This document shows, one piece after another, positions 9,205-16,711 of a DNA stretch of 64,000 nt. How positions within the stretch are numbered: the first letter of the stretch is position 1; each line of letters starts with the position of its first letter. The position numbers and the translations under genes are program-made. A model generated the notes under the pieces. The model was not told the origin of the DNA. It did no database searches and was given only the letters and a program-made list of their open reading frames with translations. The stretch is from Pseudomaricurvus hydrocarbonicus (GTDB taxonomy: Bacteria; Pseudomonadota; Gammaproteobacteria; Pseudomonadales; Cellvibrionaceae), in assembly GCF_011602365.1 (NCBI RefSeq), contig NZ_JAAONZ010000019.1, positions 50,164 through 114,163 on the forward strand. Reading direction: 5' to 3'.

Positions 9205-11061
9205 CTAAAGTCCGGGGCGGTAGGTGAGCTTTACCGCTTGCTGGGCATCACCGACGATATTGAAGGCATCGCGCAACTGCTTGCGCACCAGTTTCGGCAG
9301 CTCGTCGGGGTTGAGGTAATTACTGGGCGGCTTGCCAGCCAGCAAATGTTTGACCTGCCCTTCAATGCGGGTTTGCATAATGACCTGTAAAGCATCTTGC
9401 AAATTGCGACTGTCGTTGATGGTCATGGCCCGGGTTTGTGCCAGCTTGTGCAGCCGTTCAATGGTGTTGACCTCGCTGATACCGTGCGCCAAAGCGTGAA
9501 TCCGGACGATGTCCACAATGGGGATGACGGCCCGTTTTTTGAGGTTTAACTCGTCGCGGTGCTCACCGTTGCGCTCCACCACAAAGCGCCGGAAGATTCC
9601 CAGTGGCGGCGGAGTATCCAACACATTTTCCGCCAGCGCCGCCAAAAAAATGGTGTTGCCGCTGGCGCGTTTGAGCATGTGCGCCTGCAGCTCACGGCAC
9701 AGGGACGCATCGCCATGAATGGCCCGCAAATCAAAAAAGATACTCACACGCATCACCGCATCCGCGGTCGGACTTTTCGTCCAGCGATCCACCGTGGTTT
9801 TCCAACCGCGCAACGTCTGTCGCCATTCATCGGTGGTGGCCATCACCTTGCCCGGGCAATAAACATAACCACAGGCATTCAAACCGTCACTGACGCGGTG
9901 GGCCAATTGCTCAAACCAGCGTTCATCCGCGGGCGACAAATGATCGGCAATCAGCAGGGCGTTGTCCTGATCGGCGTTCAGTAATTGTTCACCCCGTCCC
10001 TGCGAACCAAAGCCCAGCCAACAAAAAGGCACCGGCGCGGGTCCCAACTCCTGCTCTGCCAAAAAAATCAATCGCGATGTCACCGCATCACTCACGGCCG
10101 TGAGAATTTTGCCCACCTGCGACGATTTGATACCCGCTTGCACCCATTGCACAAATAAATCCGGCAGCGGTTTAACCATTTTCTGGAGATCGTCCACCGA
10201 CGTTTGCCGGCCGATGTGCTGCACCAGGTACACCGGGTCATCGCGTCGGGCCAACATCAAATCCGAGGCGGTGATGATCCCTTTCACCATATCCTGTTCC
10301 ATCACCGGAATGTGGTGATAGCCCTTCTGAGTCATAAACAGGATGGCATCAAACAGCGTGTCGTCCGCCGAAATGGCCTCCGGGTTCGGCGTCATGATCG
10401 ATTCAATCGGCAGGCTGACATCCACCCCAATCGCAACGGCCCGCGACCGCAAATCCCGATCGGTAACAATGCCCAGCAGCTGCTCCCCCTCCATCACCAA
10501 CACCGACGAAATACGCCCTTGCGACATCACTTGCGCGGCGGTTTGAATCGAGTCCCGGGGACTCACCTTAAGCAATTTTTTCGTCATCAGGCCACTGACG
10601 CTGCGCATCATTTCGCTGGGGCTGGGCTCGTGACGGGCCGCACGTCGCACCCGCCGGCTGCGCTGACTGTGAAAAAAACGATCGAAGTCGCGATACTGCT
10701 GGCGAATTTTTTGGTATTCAGGCTCCGGCAGGAAGTACACCAGTGAGTCTTCGATCAACGTCGCCCGAATACCCGGCTGTTCCTGGCTCAGCCCCAGCAG
10801 ATTAAAACTGACGCCCTCACCGAAACGGTCGATCAACTGGTCATTGTCGACTCTCAGTTCGGCCGCGCCACTGCGCATGATCCGCAGACCGCCGCCGTCA
10901 TCCTGGGGATGAAACACATGCCCCTGGCGGTGATAACTGATTTCCATCACCGCAGCAACACGATTCAGCTCTGCCTCTGTAAGCTGATCAAAAGGGATGC
11001 ATTCGGCGAGAAAATCCCGAATGCTGTTCAGTTCCGGATTGAGCGTGGGCGCATTGGTCAC
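9205..11061 (-). CDS. cNMP-binding / CBS-pair / DUF294 putative nucleotidyltransferase
   Basis: Soluble signalling-type protein of 618 aa. Order of domains: N-terminal cyclic-nucleotide-binding-like fold (about 20-140, VFHPQDDGGGLRIMRSGAAEL), two CBS motifs (about 155-280, MSQGRISSVLVMEGEQLLGIVTDRDL and MTQKGYHHIPVMEQ), DUF294 nucleotidyltransferase-like domain (GFGSQGRGEQLLNADQDNALL) and a DUF294 C-terminal helical domain. The NTase-like motif is the type seen in GlnD/GlnE enzymes, so it may uridylylate or adenylylate a partner in response to adenine nucleotides; this is inference. Start: GTG 11061 with AGGATGG upstream; the frame continues about 97 codons more but overlaps the next gene and looks non-coding. 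Linked to the actP locus. Confidence 0.9.
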   Translation of the reverse strand: MTNAPTLNPELNSIRDFLAECIPFDQLTEAELNRVAAVMEISYHRQGHVFHPQDDGGGLRIMRSGAAELRVDNDQLIDRFGEGVSFNLLGLSQEQPGIRATLIEDSLVYFLPEPEYQKIRQQYRDFDRFFHSQRSRRVRRAARHEPSPSEMMRSVSGLMTKKLLKVSPRDSIQTAAQVMSQGRISSVLVMEGEQLLGIVTDRDLRSRAVAIGVDVSLPIESIMTPNPEAISADDTLFDAILFMTQKGYHHIPVMEQDMVKGIITASDLMLARRDDPVYLVQHIGRQTSVDDLQKMVKPLPDLFVQWVQAGIKSSQVGKILTAVSDAVTSRLIFLAEQELGPAPVPFCWLGFGSQGRGEQLLNADQDNALLIADHLSPADERWFEQLAHRVSDGLNACGYVYCPGKVMATTDEWRQTLRGWKTTVDRWTKSPTADAVMRVSIFFDLRAIHGDASLCRELQAHMLKRASGNTIFLAALAENVLDTPPPLGIFRRFVVERNGEHRDELNLKKRAVIPIVDIVRIHALAHGISEVNTIERLHKLAQTRAMTINDSRNLQDALQVIMQTRIEGQVKHLLAGKPPSNYLNPDELPKLVRKQLRDAFNIVGDAQQAVKLTYRPGL

Positions 11062-11113
11062 AGCTTGGCCATCCTGTTGGTAACATTCAAAAGCGGGCGT
11101 GCAACAAACCAGT

Positions 11114-11626
11114 TTACTCGGTCTGTTCGCCCCGAAAATCTTCCCCAAAAGACGTTTTGTACACCGAAAACTCCGTCGCTGCTTCTCCGTAATAAAGTGT
11201 CTCCTTGGACGACACCACCAAACGCAGACGACTGCTCTCAGGGTTCGGTCTGGGCAATTCCAAAAACCAGCGCAGGCCATCGTTTCCGTCCGGCTGCATT
11301 TCCAGAGGGGACTGGTCATCACTGGCCGAGTCCACCATGGCGACAATGGCACCGTCCAGAGGATAGTGCGATTGCAAGCGCAATAACATCCGGTTGTTGT
11401 CTTTCCAGTCCGTGGTCATGGTCAATTCGAAATCACCATTTTTCAAACCACAGACACCGCTGCTGTAGCGACAATTGGGTTTTTCCACCAGTTGATAGCG
11501 CTGCCCCGGTTGGGCGGCATGGGGTTTTTCACTGACGATGGCATCGACGGCAAAGTAACTGAGAACCGCCAGGATGGGTGCCACAATCATGGCGATAACG
11601 AGATGCTTATTCTTCAATATATTCAC
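11114..11626 (-). CDS. Hypothetical membrane-anchored protein, 170 aa
   Basis: One N-terminal membrane anchor (about 9-28, LVIAMIVAPILAVLSYFAVDAIV) then an extracytoplasmic beta-rich domain with a cysteine pair (NCRYSSGVCGLKNGDFELTM). No enzyme motif. It lies between actP and the DUF294 gene on the same strand and could belong to that transcript despite the terminator after actP. Similar small proteins accompany actP in related bacteria, but I recognise no named family; function unknown. Confidence 0.8.
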   Translation of the reverse strand: MNILKNKHLVIAMIVAPILAVLSYFAVDAIVSEKPHAAQPGQRYQLVEKPNCRYSSGVCGLKNGDFELTMTTDWKDNNRMLLRLQSHYPLDGAIVAMVDSASDDQSPLEMQPDGNDGLRWFLELPRPNPESSRLRLVVSSKETLYYGEAATEFSVYKTSFGEDFRGEQTE

Positions 11627-11766
11627 GCAGTTGCCTCATGGGTACGCAATAAAACCACAGATCCCACTGCCTCACAGCGGATTCGTAGACTCTCTCCCCT
11701 TCATCTTACTGCGATTGGCGAAGCCTGTGTTAACAAAAGCTTGCGTCAAAAACAGGAACACGTATC

Positions 11767-11792
11767 AAAAAAAAGCCCCGTTTCCGAGGCTT
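11767..11792 (-). terminator. Terminator after actP
   Basis: On the minus strand, AAGCCtCG-GAAA-CGgGGCTT followed by eight T. It begins about 23 bp after the actP stop, separating the yjcH-actP transcript from the downstream genes. Confidence 0.75.
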
Positions 11793-11814
11793 AAGGGGGT
11801 GATACCGGTTTTAC

Positions 11815-13545
11815 TTAATGATCGTGAGCATCGGCGACGCCGGTTGGGACACGAATGTGTTCGACCAGATGCTGGATGTGTTCCGGCGGAGCTTTAGTGA
11901 CACTAGACACGACATAGGCCGTGGCAAAGTTCACTACCGCACCCACGGCACCAAACGCATTGGGCTCAATACCCAGGAACCAGTTAGGGGACATATCCCC
12001 AAGGAACGCGGTGTCGGCCACAAACATGATGCCCTTGTGCTGGAACACGTACAGCAGGGTGACAGTAATACCCGCGACCATGCCCGCAATGGCACCCTCT
12101 TTATTAATTTTCTTGCTGAAGATCCCCATCATCAAGGCCGGGAAGATCGATGAGGCCGCCAACCCAAAGGCCAGCGCCACCGTTCCCGCGGCAAAGTCAG
12201 GCGGGTTGTAACCGAGGTAACCGGCCCCGACGATTGCCCCCGCCATGGCCACCCGACTGGCAAGCAGCTCCTGTTTCTCGTTGATCTCCGGCATAAACAC
12301 GCCTTTTAACAAATCGTGAGAAATCGCCGAGGATATCGCCAGCAACAAACCCGCCGCTGTCGACAACGCCGCAGCCAGACCACCGGCGGCCACCAGCGCA
12401 ATCACCCAGTTTGGCAGGCGCGCGATTTCAGGGTTAGCCAGAACCATGATGTCGTTATCCACTTTCACCATTTCATTCACTTCTGGATCAGCGCGGTACT
12501 GAATCAGGCCGTCACCGTTTTTATCCTCAAATTGCAGCAGGCCGGTTTTTTCCCAGTTCTTGAACCACTGTGGACGCTGTTCGTATTCCAGGTTCTGACC
12601 CGACATTGGCTCAATGGTGTTCATCAGGTTCAAACGTGCCATACCGGCAACCGCAGGCGCTGTGGTGTAGAGAATGGCGATGAACACCAGTGCCCAACCT
12701 GCCGAAGAACGTGCATCTTTCACGGTGGGGACTGTGAAAAAACGAATGATCACGTGCGGCAGACCTGCGGTCCCGATCATCAACGACAGGGTGTAGGCAA
12801 ACATGTTGGTGGTGCTGAGTCGCAACTGTGTCGTGTATTCATGGAACCCTAACTCGGTCACCACTTGATCCAGGCGGTCGAGCAGATACACATCGGTGCC
12901 CGACAAGGTACTGCCCAGGCCCAGTTGCGGTAACGGGTTGCCGGTCAGGTTCAGCGAGATGAAAATCGCCGGGATGGTGTAGGCCAGAATCAGCACACAG
13001 TACTGGGCAATCTGGGTATAGGTAATGCCTTTCATGCCGCCGAGAACGGCATAGAAAAATACAATAAACATACCGATCAGCAAACCCAGCTCATAGCTCA
13101 CTTCCAGAAAGCGGGAGAAAGCCACCCCAATCCCCTTCATCTGGCCAATGACGTAGGTAACCGAACAGATGATCAGGCAAATCACCGCCACAATTCGCGC
13201 AGTGCGGGAATAGAAACGGTCGCCAATGAACTCCGGTACCGTAAACTTACCGTACTTGCGCAGATACGGCGCCAGCAGCATGGCCAGCACCACAAAGCCG
13301 CCGGTCCAGCCCATCAGGAACACCGAACCGCCGTAGCCCATAAAGGCGATCATACCCGCCATTGAAATGAAGGAAGCCGCCGACATCCAGTCCGCCGCCG
13401 TCGCCATGCCGTTTGCAACCGGGTGAATACCACCGCCCGCGACATAGAATTCTTTGGTGGAGCCCGCACGCGCCCAGACGGCAATGCCCATGTACAGGGC
13501 AAACGTCAGACCCACCACAATGTAAGTTAAAGTTCTCAGATCCAT
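11815..13545 (-). CDS. actP: Cation/acetate symporter ActP
   Basis: Sodium:solute symporter-family permease that imports acetate with a cation; about 13 membrane segments. Begins MDLRTLTYIVVGLTFALYMG with AGGAG 8 nt upstream, and contains family motifs such as NGMATAADWMSAASFISMAG, GGMKGITYTQIAQYCVL and LPHVIIRFFTV. 576 aa, about 27 longer than E. coli ActP, because of a soluble loop (about residues 310-370) that includes DKNGDGLIQY, resembling a calcium-binding DxNxDG loop. It follows yjcH by 11 bp and is surely cotranscribed with it. Confidence 0.96.
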   Translation of the reverse strand: MDLRTLTYIVVGLTFALYMGIAVWARAGSTKEFYVAGGGIHPVANGMATAADWMSAASFISMAGMIAFMGYGGSVFLMGWTGGFVVLAMLLAPYLRKYGKFTVPEFIGDRFYSRTARIVAVICLIICSVTYVIGQMKGIGVAFSRFLEVSYELGLLIGMFIVFFYAVLGGMKGITYTQIAQYCVLILAYTIPAIFISLNLTGNPLPQLGLGSTLSGTDVYLLDRLDQVVTELGFHEYTTQLRLSTTNMFAYTLSLMIGTAGLPHVIIRFFTVPTVKDARSSAGWALVFIAILYTTAPAVAGMARLNLMNTIEPMSGQNLEYEQRPQWFKNWEKTGLLQFEDKNGDGLIQYRADPEVNEMVKVDNDIMVLANPEIARLPNWVIALVAAGGLAAALSTAAGLLLAISSAISHDLLKGVFMPEINEKQELLASRVAMAGAIVGAGYLGYNPPDFAAGTVALAFGLAASSIFPALMMGIFSKKINKEGAIAGMVAGITVTLLYVFQHKGIMFVADTAFLGDMSPNWFLGIEPNAFGAVGAVVNFATAYVVSSVTKAPPEHIQHLVEHIRVPTGVADAHDH

Positions 13546-13556
13546 GGTGTGTACTC

Positions 13557-13823
13557 CTATTCGTCGTGGACGCCGTATTTACGATCCAACTGCCCCATCT
13601 TGCGGGCGTAATAAAAAATCAAAACCACAAAGGTGTAGATGGCGCCCTGTTGTGCGAACCAGAAGCCCAGCTTGTAACCACCAATTTGAATTTGATTGAG
13701 AACATCGAACAAGAGGATGCCGCAGCCAAACGACACCACAAACCACACGATCATCAGCTTCACCATCAAGCCGACATTTTCTTTCCAATACGCTTTTGCA
13801 TCTTCTTCAGATTTGAAAGCCAT
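13557..13823 (-). CDS. yjcH: DUF485 inner-membrane protein YjcH
   Basis: Small partner protein of the acetate permease, 88 aa with two membrane segments (about 22-44 and 57-78) in the DUF485 pattern. First gene of the yjcH-actP operon, with a clear ribosome site (AGGAGAG). Its biochemical role is not established; constant pairing with actP suggests a helper or stability function. A shared box with a -10-like hexamer lies 60-100 bp upstream. Confidence 0.93.
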   Translation of the reverse strand: MAFKSEEDAKAYWKENVGLMVKLMIVWFVVSFGCGILLFDVLNQIQIGGYKLGFWFAQQGAIYTFVVLIFYYARKMGQLDRKYGVHDE

Positions 13824-13878
13824 TATTGTCTCTCCTGTTATTCATTATTTTCGTCTTGTCGTTTGGGTCAGTGACACA

Positions 13879-13922
13879 GTTTTACTCTGGCCAGGCCCAG
13901 GGAACCATTGGACCTTGGTCTA
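13879..13922 (-). promoter_or_regulatory. Acetate-locus box A and -10 of yjcH-actP
   Basis: On the minus strand the box reads TAGACCAAGGTCCAATGGTT (13922-13903), with inner inverted repeat GACC-NN-GGTC, then exactly 17 nt, then GTAAAAC (-10-like TAAAAC, 13884-13879). Same architecture as boxes B, C and D. Probably bound by the CrbR-like regulator; that assignment is inference. Confidence 0.65.
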
Positions 13923-13943
13923 GCCTCGCCGAGAAAACCCGTC

Positions 13944-15215
13944 TTACAACGCAAACTTCCAGGACATTTGCACGTAATCGGAATCGGCATCACTGCCCAG
14001 GGTTACGCCATCCGATTTGTAACTGTCATCCACCGAGAAGTTACCCACCTCAAAGCCCACCGACAGGTCCGGCGTCAACTGGTGGATCAGGTTGATGCCC
14101 CACTGACTGCGATCTATGTCAATAACATCGCTTTCCGAAGCCCCATAGAAAAAGTTACTGCGCCAGGTATCGCTCCAAAGTTGACGGTAGGACATCATGT
14201 AGGCGAGCGTTTCTTCGACTTCTACCTTACCGGTATCGGGATCAATCACCAGATCGGGAATCATGCCGCCGCCAATGTAGCGACCGGACTCACCCGCATT
14301 GACCTGGAAGCGCAAATCGTTGCGACCGAACATGAATTTGCCGCCGATATTGGCGGCCAGGGCGGTCTCATCCACGTCGCCCTGATCCAGCCGCCGCGCC
14401 AGGGCACCGACCTGAACTTCACCCCAGTCGCCGGCAAAGCGGTAGGTAGCCACCAGATCCGGGTATTTTTCATCGGGGTCAATGCCATCGACAATGCTAC
14501 CGCCACCGGCCCCGTTGGTGCCGATGGTGCCATTGCCCCAGGTTTCGGGATTTTCCAGCGCGATATTGAAACCACCCGCACTGAAACGGATTTGCGGTTG
14601 ACGCACAAACACCTCACCCATCATGGGACCGGCAAAATCCAGGCTGTCCGGGAAGGCCGCCAGCGGCGTGAAGGTACTCCAGTACTGACCGACCATCCAG
14701 TTTTTGTACTTGATAAAGGCGTGCCGCAGACGGGGATTGGTGGAGTTGGTGGCAATTTCGTTACCGTCACCGCCGTAGAAATCCATCTCGATCAAACCGC
14801 TCAGGTCGCCGCGGGTGTACTTCATGTTGAAACGCGTTTCCTTGACGTTGAAACCGGTGTGCTCGGTATCCACTTCGCCAGGATCATTACCACGCCAGTA
14901 ATCCTGATACGCCAGGTCGCCGTTCACGTGGCGGAAATCCGCCTTGAGGTACCCCCCGAACGTCAGGCCACCGCCTTTGTTCACTTTGACCAGGGGTTCA
15001 ACCACCTGATCGACCGGTGTGCGCTGTACGGCAATGGTGGTGATGGTGTCTTGTTGACTTGCCATCTGCGCTTTCAGAGTCCGCAGCTCCTGTTCCAGCA
15101 TTTCCATCCGGCGCATCATCTCTTGATCGGTGGCCGAGAATGCCGAGGTCGCGGACATCAGTAAACAGGCACTGATGGCGCAGGCGATGGGATGCTTTTG
15201 TCGATTATTTTTCAT
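13944..15215 (-). CDS. DcaP-like trimeric outer-membrane porin
   Basis: Outer-membrane channel of 423 aa. A signal peptide (about 1-28, ending SATSAFSA) is followed by a short coiled-coil (TDQEMMRRMEMLEQELRTLK), then a beta-barrel starting GGGLTFGGYLKADFRH and ending in WKFAL with the terminal aromatic-x-aromatic pattern of OMPs. The N-terminal coiled-coil and the GYIKADF-like first strand are typical of DcaP porins, which pass small acids and antibiotics. The start at 15215 has GGAGAGGG upstream. Its location and shared promoter box with actP suggest it admits acetate or other short carboxylates. Confidence 0.85.
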   Translation of the reverse strand: MKNNRQKHPIACAISACLLMSATSAFSATDQEMMRRMEMLEQELRTLKAQMASQQDTITTIAVQRTPVDQVVEPLVKVNKGGGLTFGGYLKADFRHVNGDLAYQDYWRGNDPGEVDTEHTGFNVKETRFNMKYTRGDLSGLIEMDFYGGDGNEIATNSTNPRLRHAFIKYKNWMVGQYWSTFTPLAAFPDSLDFAGPMMGEVFVRQPQIRFSAGGFNIALENPETWGNGTIGTNGAGGGSIVDGIDPDEKYPDLVATYRFAGDWGEVQVGALARRLDQGDVDETALAANIGGKFMFGRNDLRFQVNAGESGRYIGGGMIPDLVIDPDTGKVEVEETLAYMMSYRQLWSDTWRSNFFYGASESDVIDIDRSQWGINLIHQLTPDLSVGFEVGNFSVDDSYKSDGVTLGSDADSDYVQMSWKFAL

Positions 15216-15250
15216 GATTACCCTCTCCTCTTTTATTATGTCCAGCCAAA

Positions 15251-15294
15251 AGTATTTTCCGCATTGGCACAAACAACCATTAACCTTTGGTCTA
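15251..15294 (-). promoter_or_regulatory. Acetate-locus box B and -10 of the porin gene
   Basis: Minus strand: TAGACCAAAGGTTAATGGTT (15294-15275), 17 nt, then AAATACT (-10-like AATACT, 15256-15251). Box start-proximal edge lies 59 bp from the porin ATG. 17 of 20 bases match box A. Confidence 0.65.
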
Positions 15295-15322
15295 CATACC
15301 GACTAAAGTCTAAGGCTGAGGG

Positions 15323-15357
15323 GCGAGTGGCGAGTGGCGAGTGGCGAGTGGCGAGTC
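15323..15357. repeat. 7-bp tandem repeat (gcgagtg), five copies
   Basis: Four perfect GCGAGTG units (15323-15350) followed by GCGAGTC, which is also the start of the 53-bp repeat. Noncoding, between the porin and crbR. Confidence 0.9.
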
Positions 15358-15510
15358 AGCCCAGGCTGCCCTCTCTGGCGGTGCCATTCACCTTGGGCGA
15401 GATGCGAGTCAGCCCAGGCTGCCCTCTCTGGCTGCGCCATTCACCTTGTGCGAGGTGCGAGTCATTGCAGGATGCCTTTCCGGCTGCGCCCTGCAACGCC
15501 GCCATGGCGA
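15351..15510. repeat. 53-bp tandem repeat, about three copies
   Basis: Units start at 15351, 15404 and 15457. The first two are almost identical (GCGAGTCAGCCCAGGCTGCC at each start); the third is clearly degenerate after its first seven bases. Noncoding; frames that cross it lack ribosome sites. Confidence 0.85.
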
Positions 15511-15660
15511 GGCATGTAACGTCAACGGTAGGGGCTCTGGGGCAGGTGACAGTCTCCTGCCATTGGCACGAGAAGCAGAAAAGATACGCGGGCGGTTCAC
15601 ATAACCACCACAAACCACAGACGCGTTTGCCCAACACCCCGGCGGAGAAAACCGCACTAT

Positions 15661-15704
15661 CCGACCAAGGTCTAATGGTCTGGCGCGAGCAGAATTGATA
15701 CAAA
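15661..15704 (+). promoter_or_regulatory. Acetate-locus box C and -10, facing the candidate sRNA
   Basis: Plus strand: CCGACCAAGGTCTAATGGTC (15661-15680), 17 nt, then ATACAAA (-10-like TACAAA, 15699-15704). Same layout as boxes A, B and D but not followed by a protein gene: the next element is a structured stretch ending in a terminator at 15877. Confidence 0.6.
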
Positions 15705-15710
15705 TGGCGG

Positions 15711-15877
15711 CATGGCGAGCTGCAGTTCAGTCATGCGGTTTGTCACGGTTGGATCCCCCATTTTCAGAAGGACTCAGTTGCCTGATTCCTTCTGCTGGAA
15801 GGCCCAGCTCTCTATTAGCTATCTGCTGTAAGAGTCATTCTCTGCACGACCCTGCTTCGGGAGGGTTGTGTTTTTTT
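15711..15877 (+). ncRNA. Candidate small RNA between the porin and crbR
   Basis: About 165 nt. Supported by an upstream promoter-like element (box C plus -10), a perfect 8-bp stem CAGAAGGA / TCCTTCTG (15765-15772 with 15787-15794), a CTCT...AGAG pairing around 15809-15834, and a rho-independent terminator with a stable cUUCGg loop. No coding frame with a ribosome site fits. The 5' end is estimated from the -10. No known sRNA family recognised; a role in carbon-source regulation is inferred only from the shared box. Confidence 0.5.
15847..15877 (+). terminator. Rho-independent terminator of the candidate sRNA
   Basis: Stem CGACCCT / AGGGTTG (one G-T pair) around GCTTCGGG, which contains a cUUCGg tetraloop, followed by TGTTTTTTT. 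It lies about 134 bp before the crbR start codon and points toward crbR, so it ends a separate upstream transcript. Confidence 0.75.
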
Positions 15878-15920
15878 GTGCGCCAGATTTAGACGTTCCT
15901 ACCGCATTGCTTATAAGAAT

Positions 15921-15980
15921 GAGACAGCTGCTGCCGACCCGGTTATACTGGCCCGGCGCCACCGCACACTACAACAATAA
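15921..15980 (+). promoter_or_regulatory. Putative crbR promoter and AAYAAYAA leader motif
   Basis: GAGACA (15921-15926), a 17-bp spacer and TATACT (15944-15949) form a sigma70-like promoter. The expected ~55-nt leader contains AACAATAA (15973-15980), matching the AAYAAYAA sequence known in Pseudomonas as the Hfq/Crc catabolite-repression target, 30 nt before the crbR ATG. Confidence 0.45.
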
Positions 15981-16010
15981 ACAGCGACACATTCGTATAG
16001 GTAGAACTCT

Positions 16011-16691
16011 ATGGTTTCTCACCCATGCATTATCATTGCTGATGACCACCCCCTGTTTCGTTCGGCACTCAGCAATACTCTGCAACGGGAACTCAGTCAG
16101 CCGACGCTGCTAGAGGCTGAAGATTTCAACAGCCTGCAACAGACGGTTGAAGCCAATCCCACAGCCAATCTCATTTTGCTGGACCTGCACATGCCTGGCG
16201 CCGAAGGCTTCAGCGCACTGGTATTTCTCACGGCCCACTACCCCCAAATTCCGGTCATGATCGTGTCAGCCCACGAGGAAAGCGACATCATCCGTCGCGC
16301 CATGGATCATGGCGCCAGCGGCTTTTTACCCAAAAGTGCCGCGGTCGACACCATGAGTGAAGCGTTGCTGACCGTACTGCGTGGCAATTTATGGTTGCCC
16401 GAGGGACTCGCCAGTGCCCCCATTGCCGGCGACGATGAACTCAACATTGCCGAGGCCATGTCGACCCTGACCCCGCAGCAGTTTCGCGTTGCCACCATGC
16501 TCAGCCAGGGGCTGCTCAACAAGCAAATCGCCTATCAGTTGAATGTCACTGAAGCCACGATCAAGGCGCACATGACCGAAATCTTTAAAAAACTGGGGGT
16601 TCATTCCCGCACTCAGGCGGCCGTCGCCATCGGTCAGCTGGCCATCCACCCGGTACAGGGGTTGGAGGCGTTTCGCCGCCAGGAAACCTGA
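16011..16691 (+). CDS. crbR: LuxR-type response regulator, CrbR-like
   Basis: Two-component response regulator of 226 aa. Receiver domain (about 5-120) with acidic pair D11-D12, phospho-acceptor D58 in LILLDLHMPG, and the conserved lysine in GFLPKSA. C-terminal LuxR/NarL helix-turn-helix (about 150-210, LTPQQFRVATMLSQGLLNKQIAYQLNVTEATIKAHM, read as separate motifs). In Vibrio and Pseudomonas the CrbS/CrbR (MxtR/ErdR) pair activates acs and actP; the neighbours here fit that role. Convergent with its likely kinase, whose stop lies 20 bp away. Probable target sites are boxes A-D. Confidence 0.88.
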   Translation: MVSHPCIIIADDHPLFRSALSNTLQRELSQPTLLEAEDFNSLQQTVEANPTANLILLDLHMPGAEGFSALVFLTAHYPQIPVMIVSAHEESDIIRRAMDHGASGFLPKSAAVDTMSEALLTVLRGNLWLPEGLASAPIAGDDELNIAEAMSTLTPQQFRVATMLSQGLLNKQIAYQLNVTEATIKAHMTEIFKKLGVHSRTQAAVAIGQLAIHPVQGLEAFRRQET

Positions 16692-16711
16692 AACCGGCGA
16701 CCCGGCTGCGG

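Noticed and set aside
9205..11352. Long form of the DUF294 gene starting at 11352
   Set aside because: The extra ~97 residues run opposite sense to nothing conserved, overlap the 170-aa gene in another frame and are Cys/Trp/Arg-rich; GTG 11061 has the ribosome site and family length.
15192..15698. Frames of 60-168 codons across the 7-bp and 53-bp repeats
   Set aside because: They arise because 53-bp and 7-bp repeats keep several frames open on both strands; no ribosome sites or protein features.
15681..15705. Sigma54 promoter before the candidate sRNA (TGGCGC...)
   Set aside because: GG is present but no GC at the required 10-bp distance; the sigma70-type -10 in register with the other boxes fits better.
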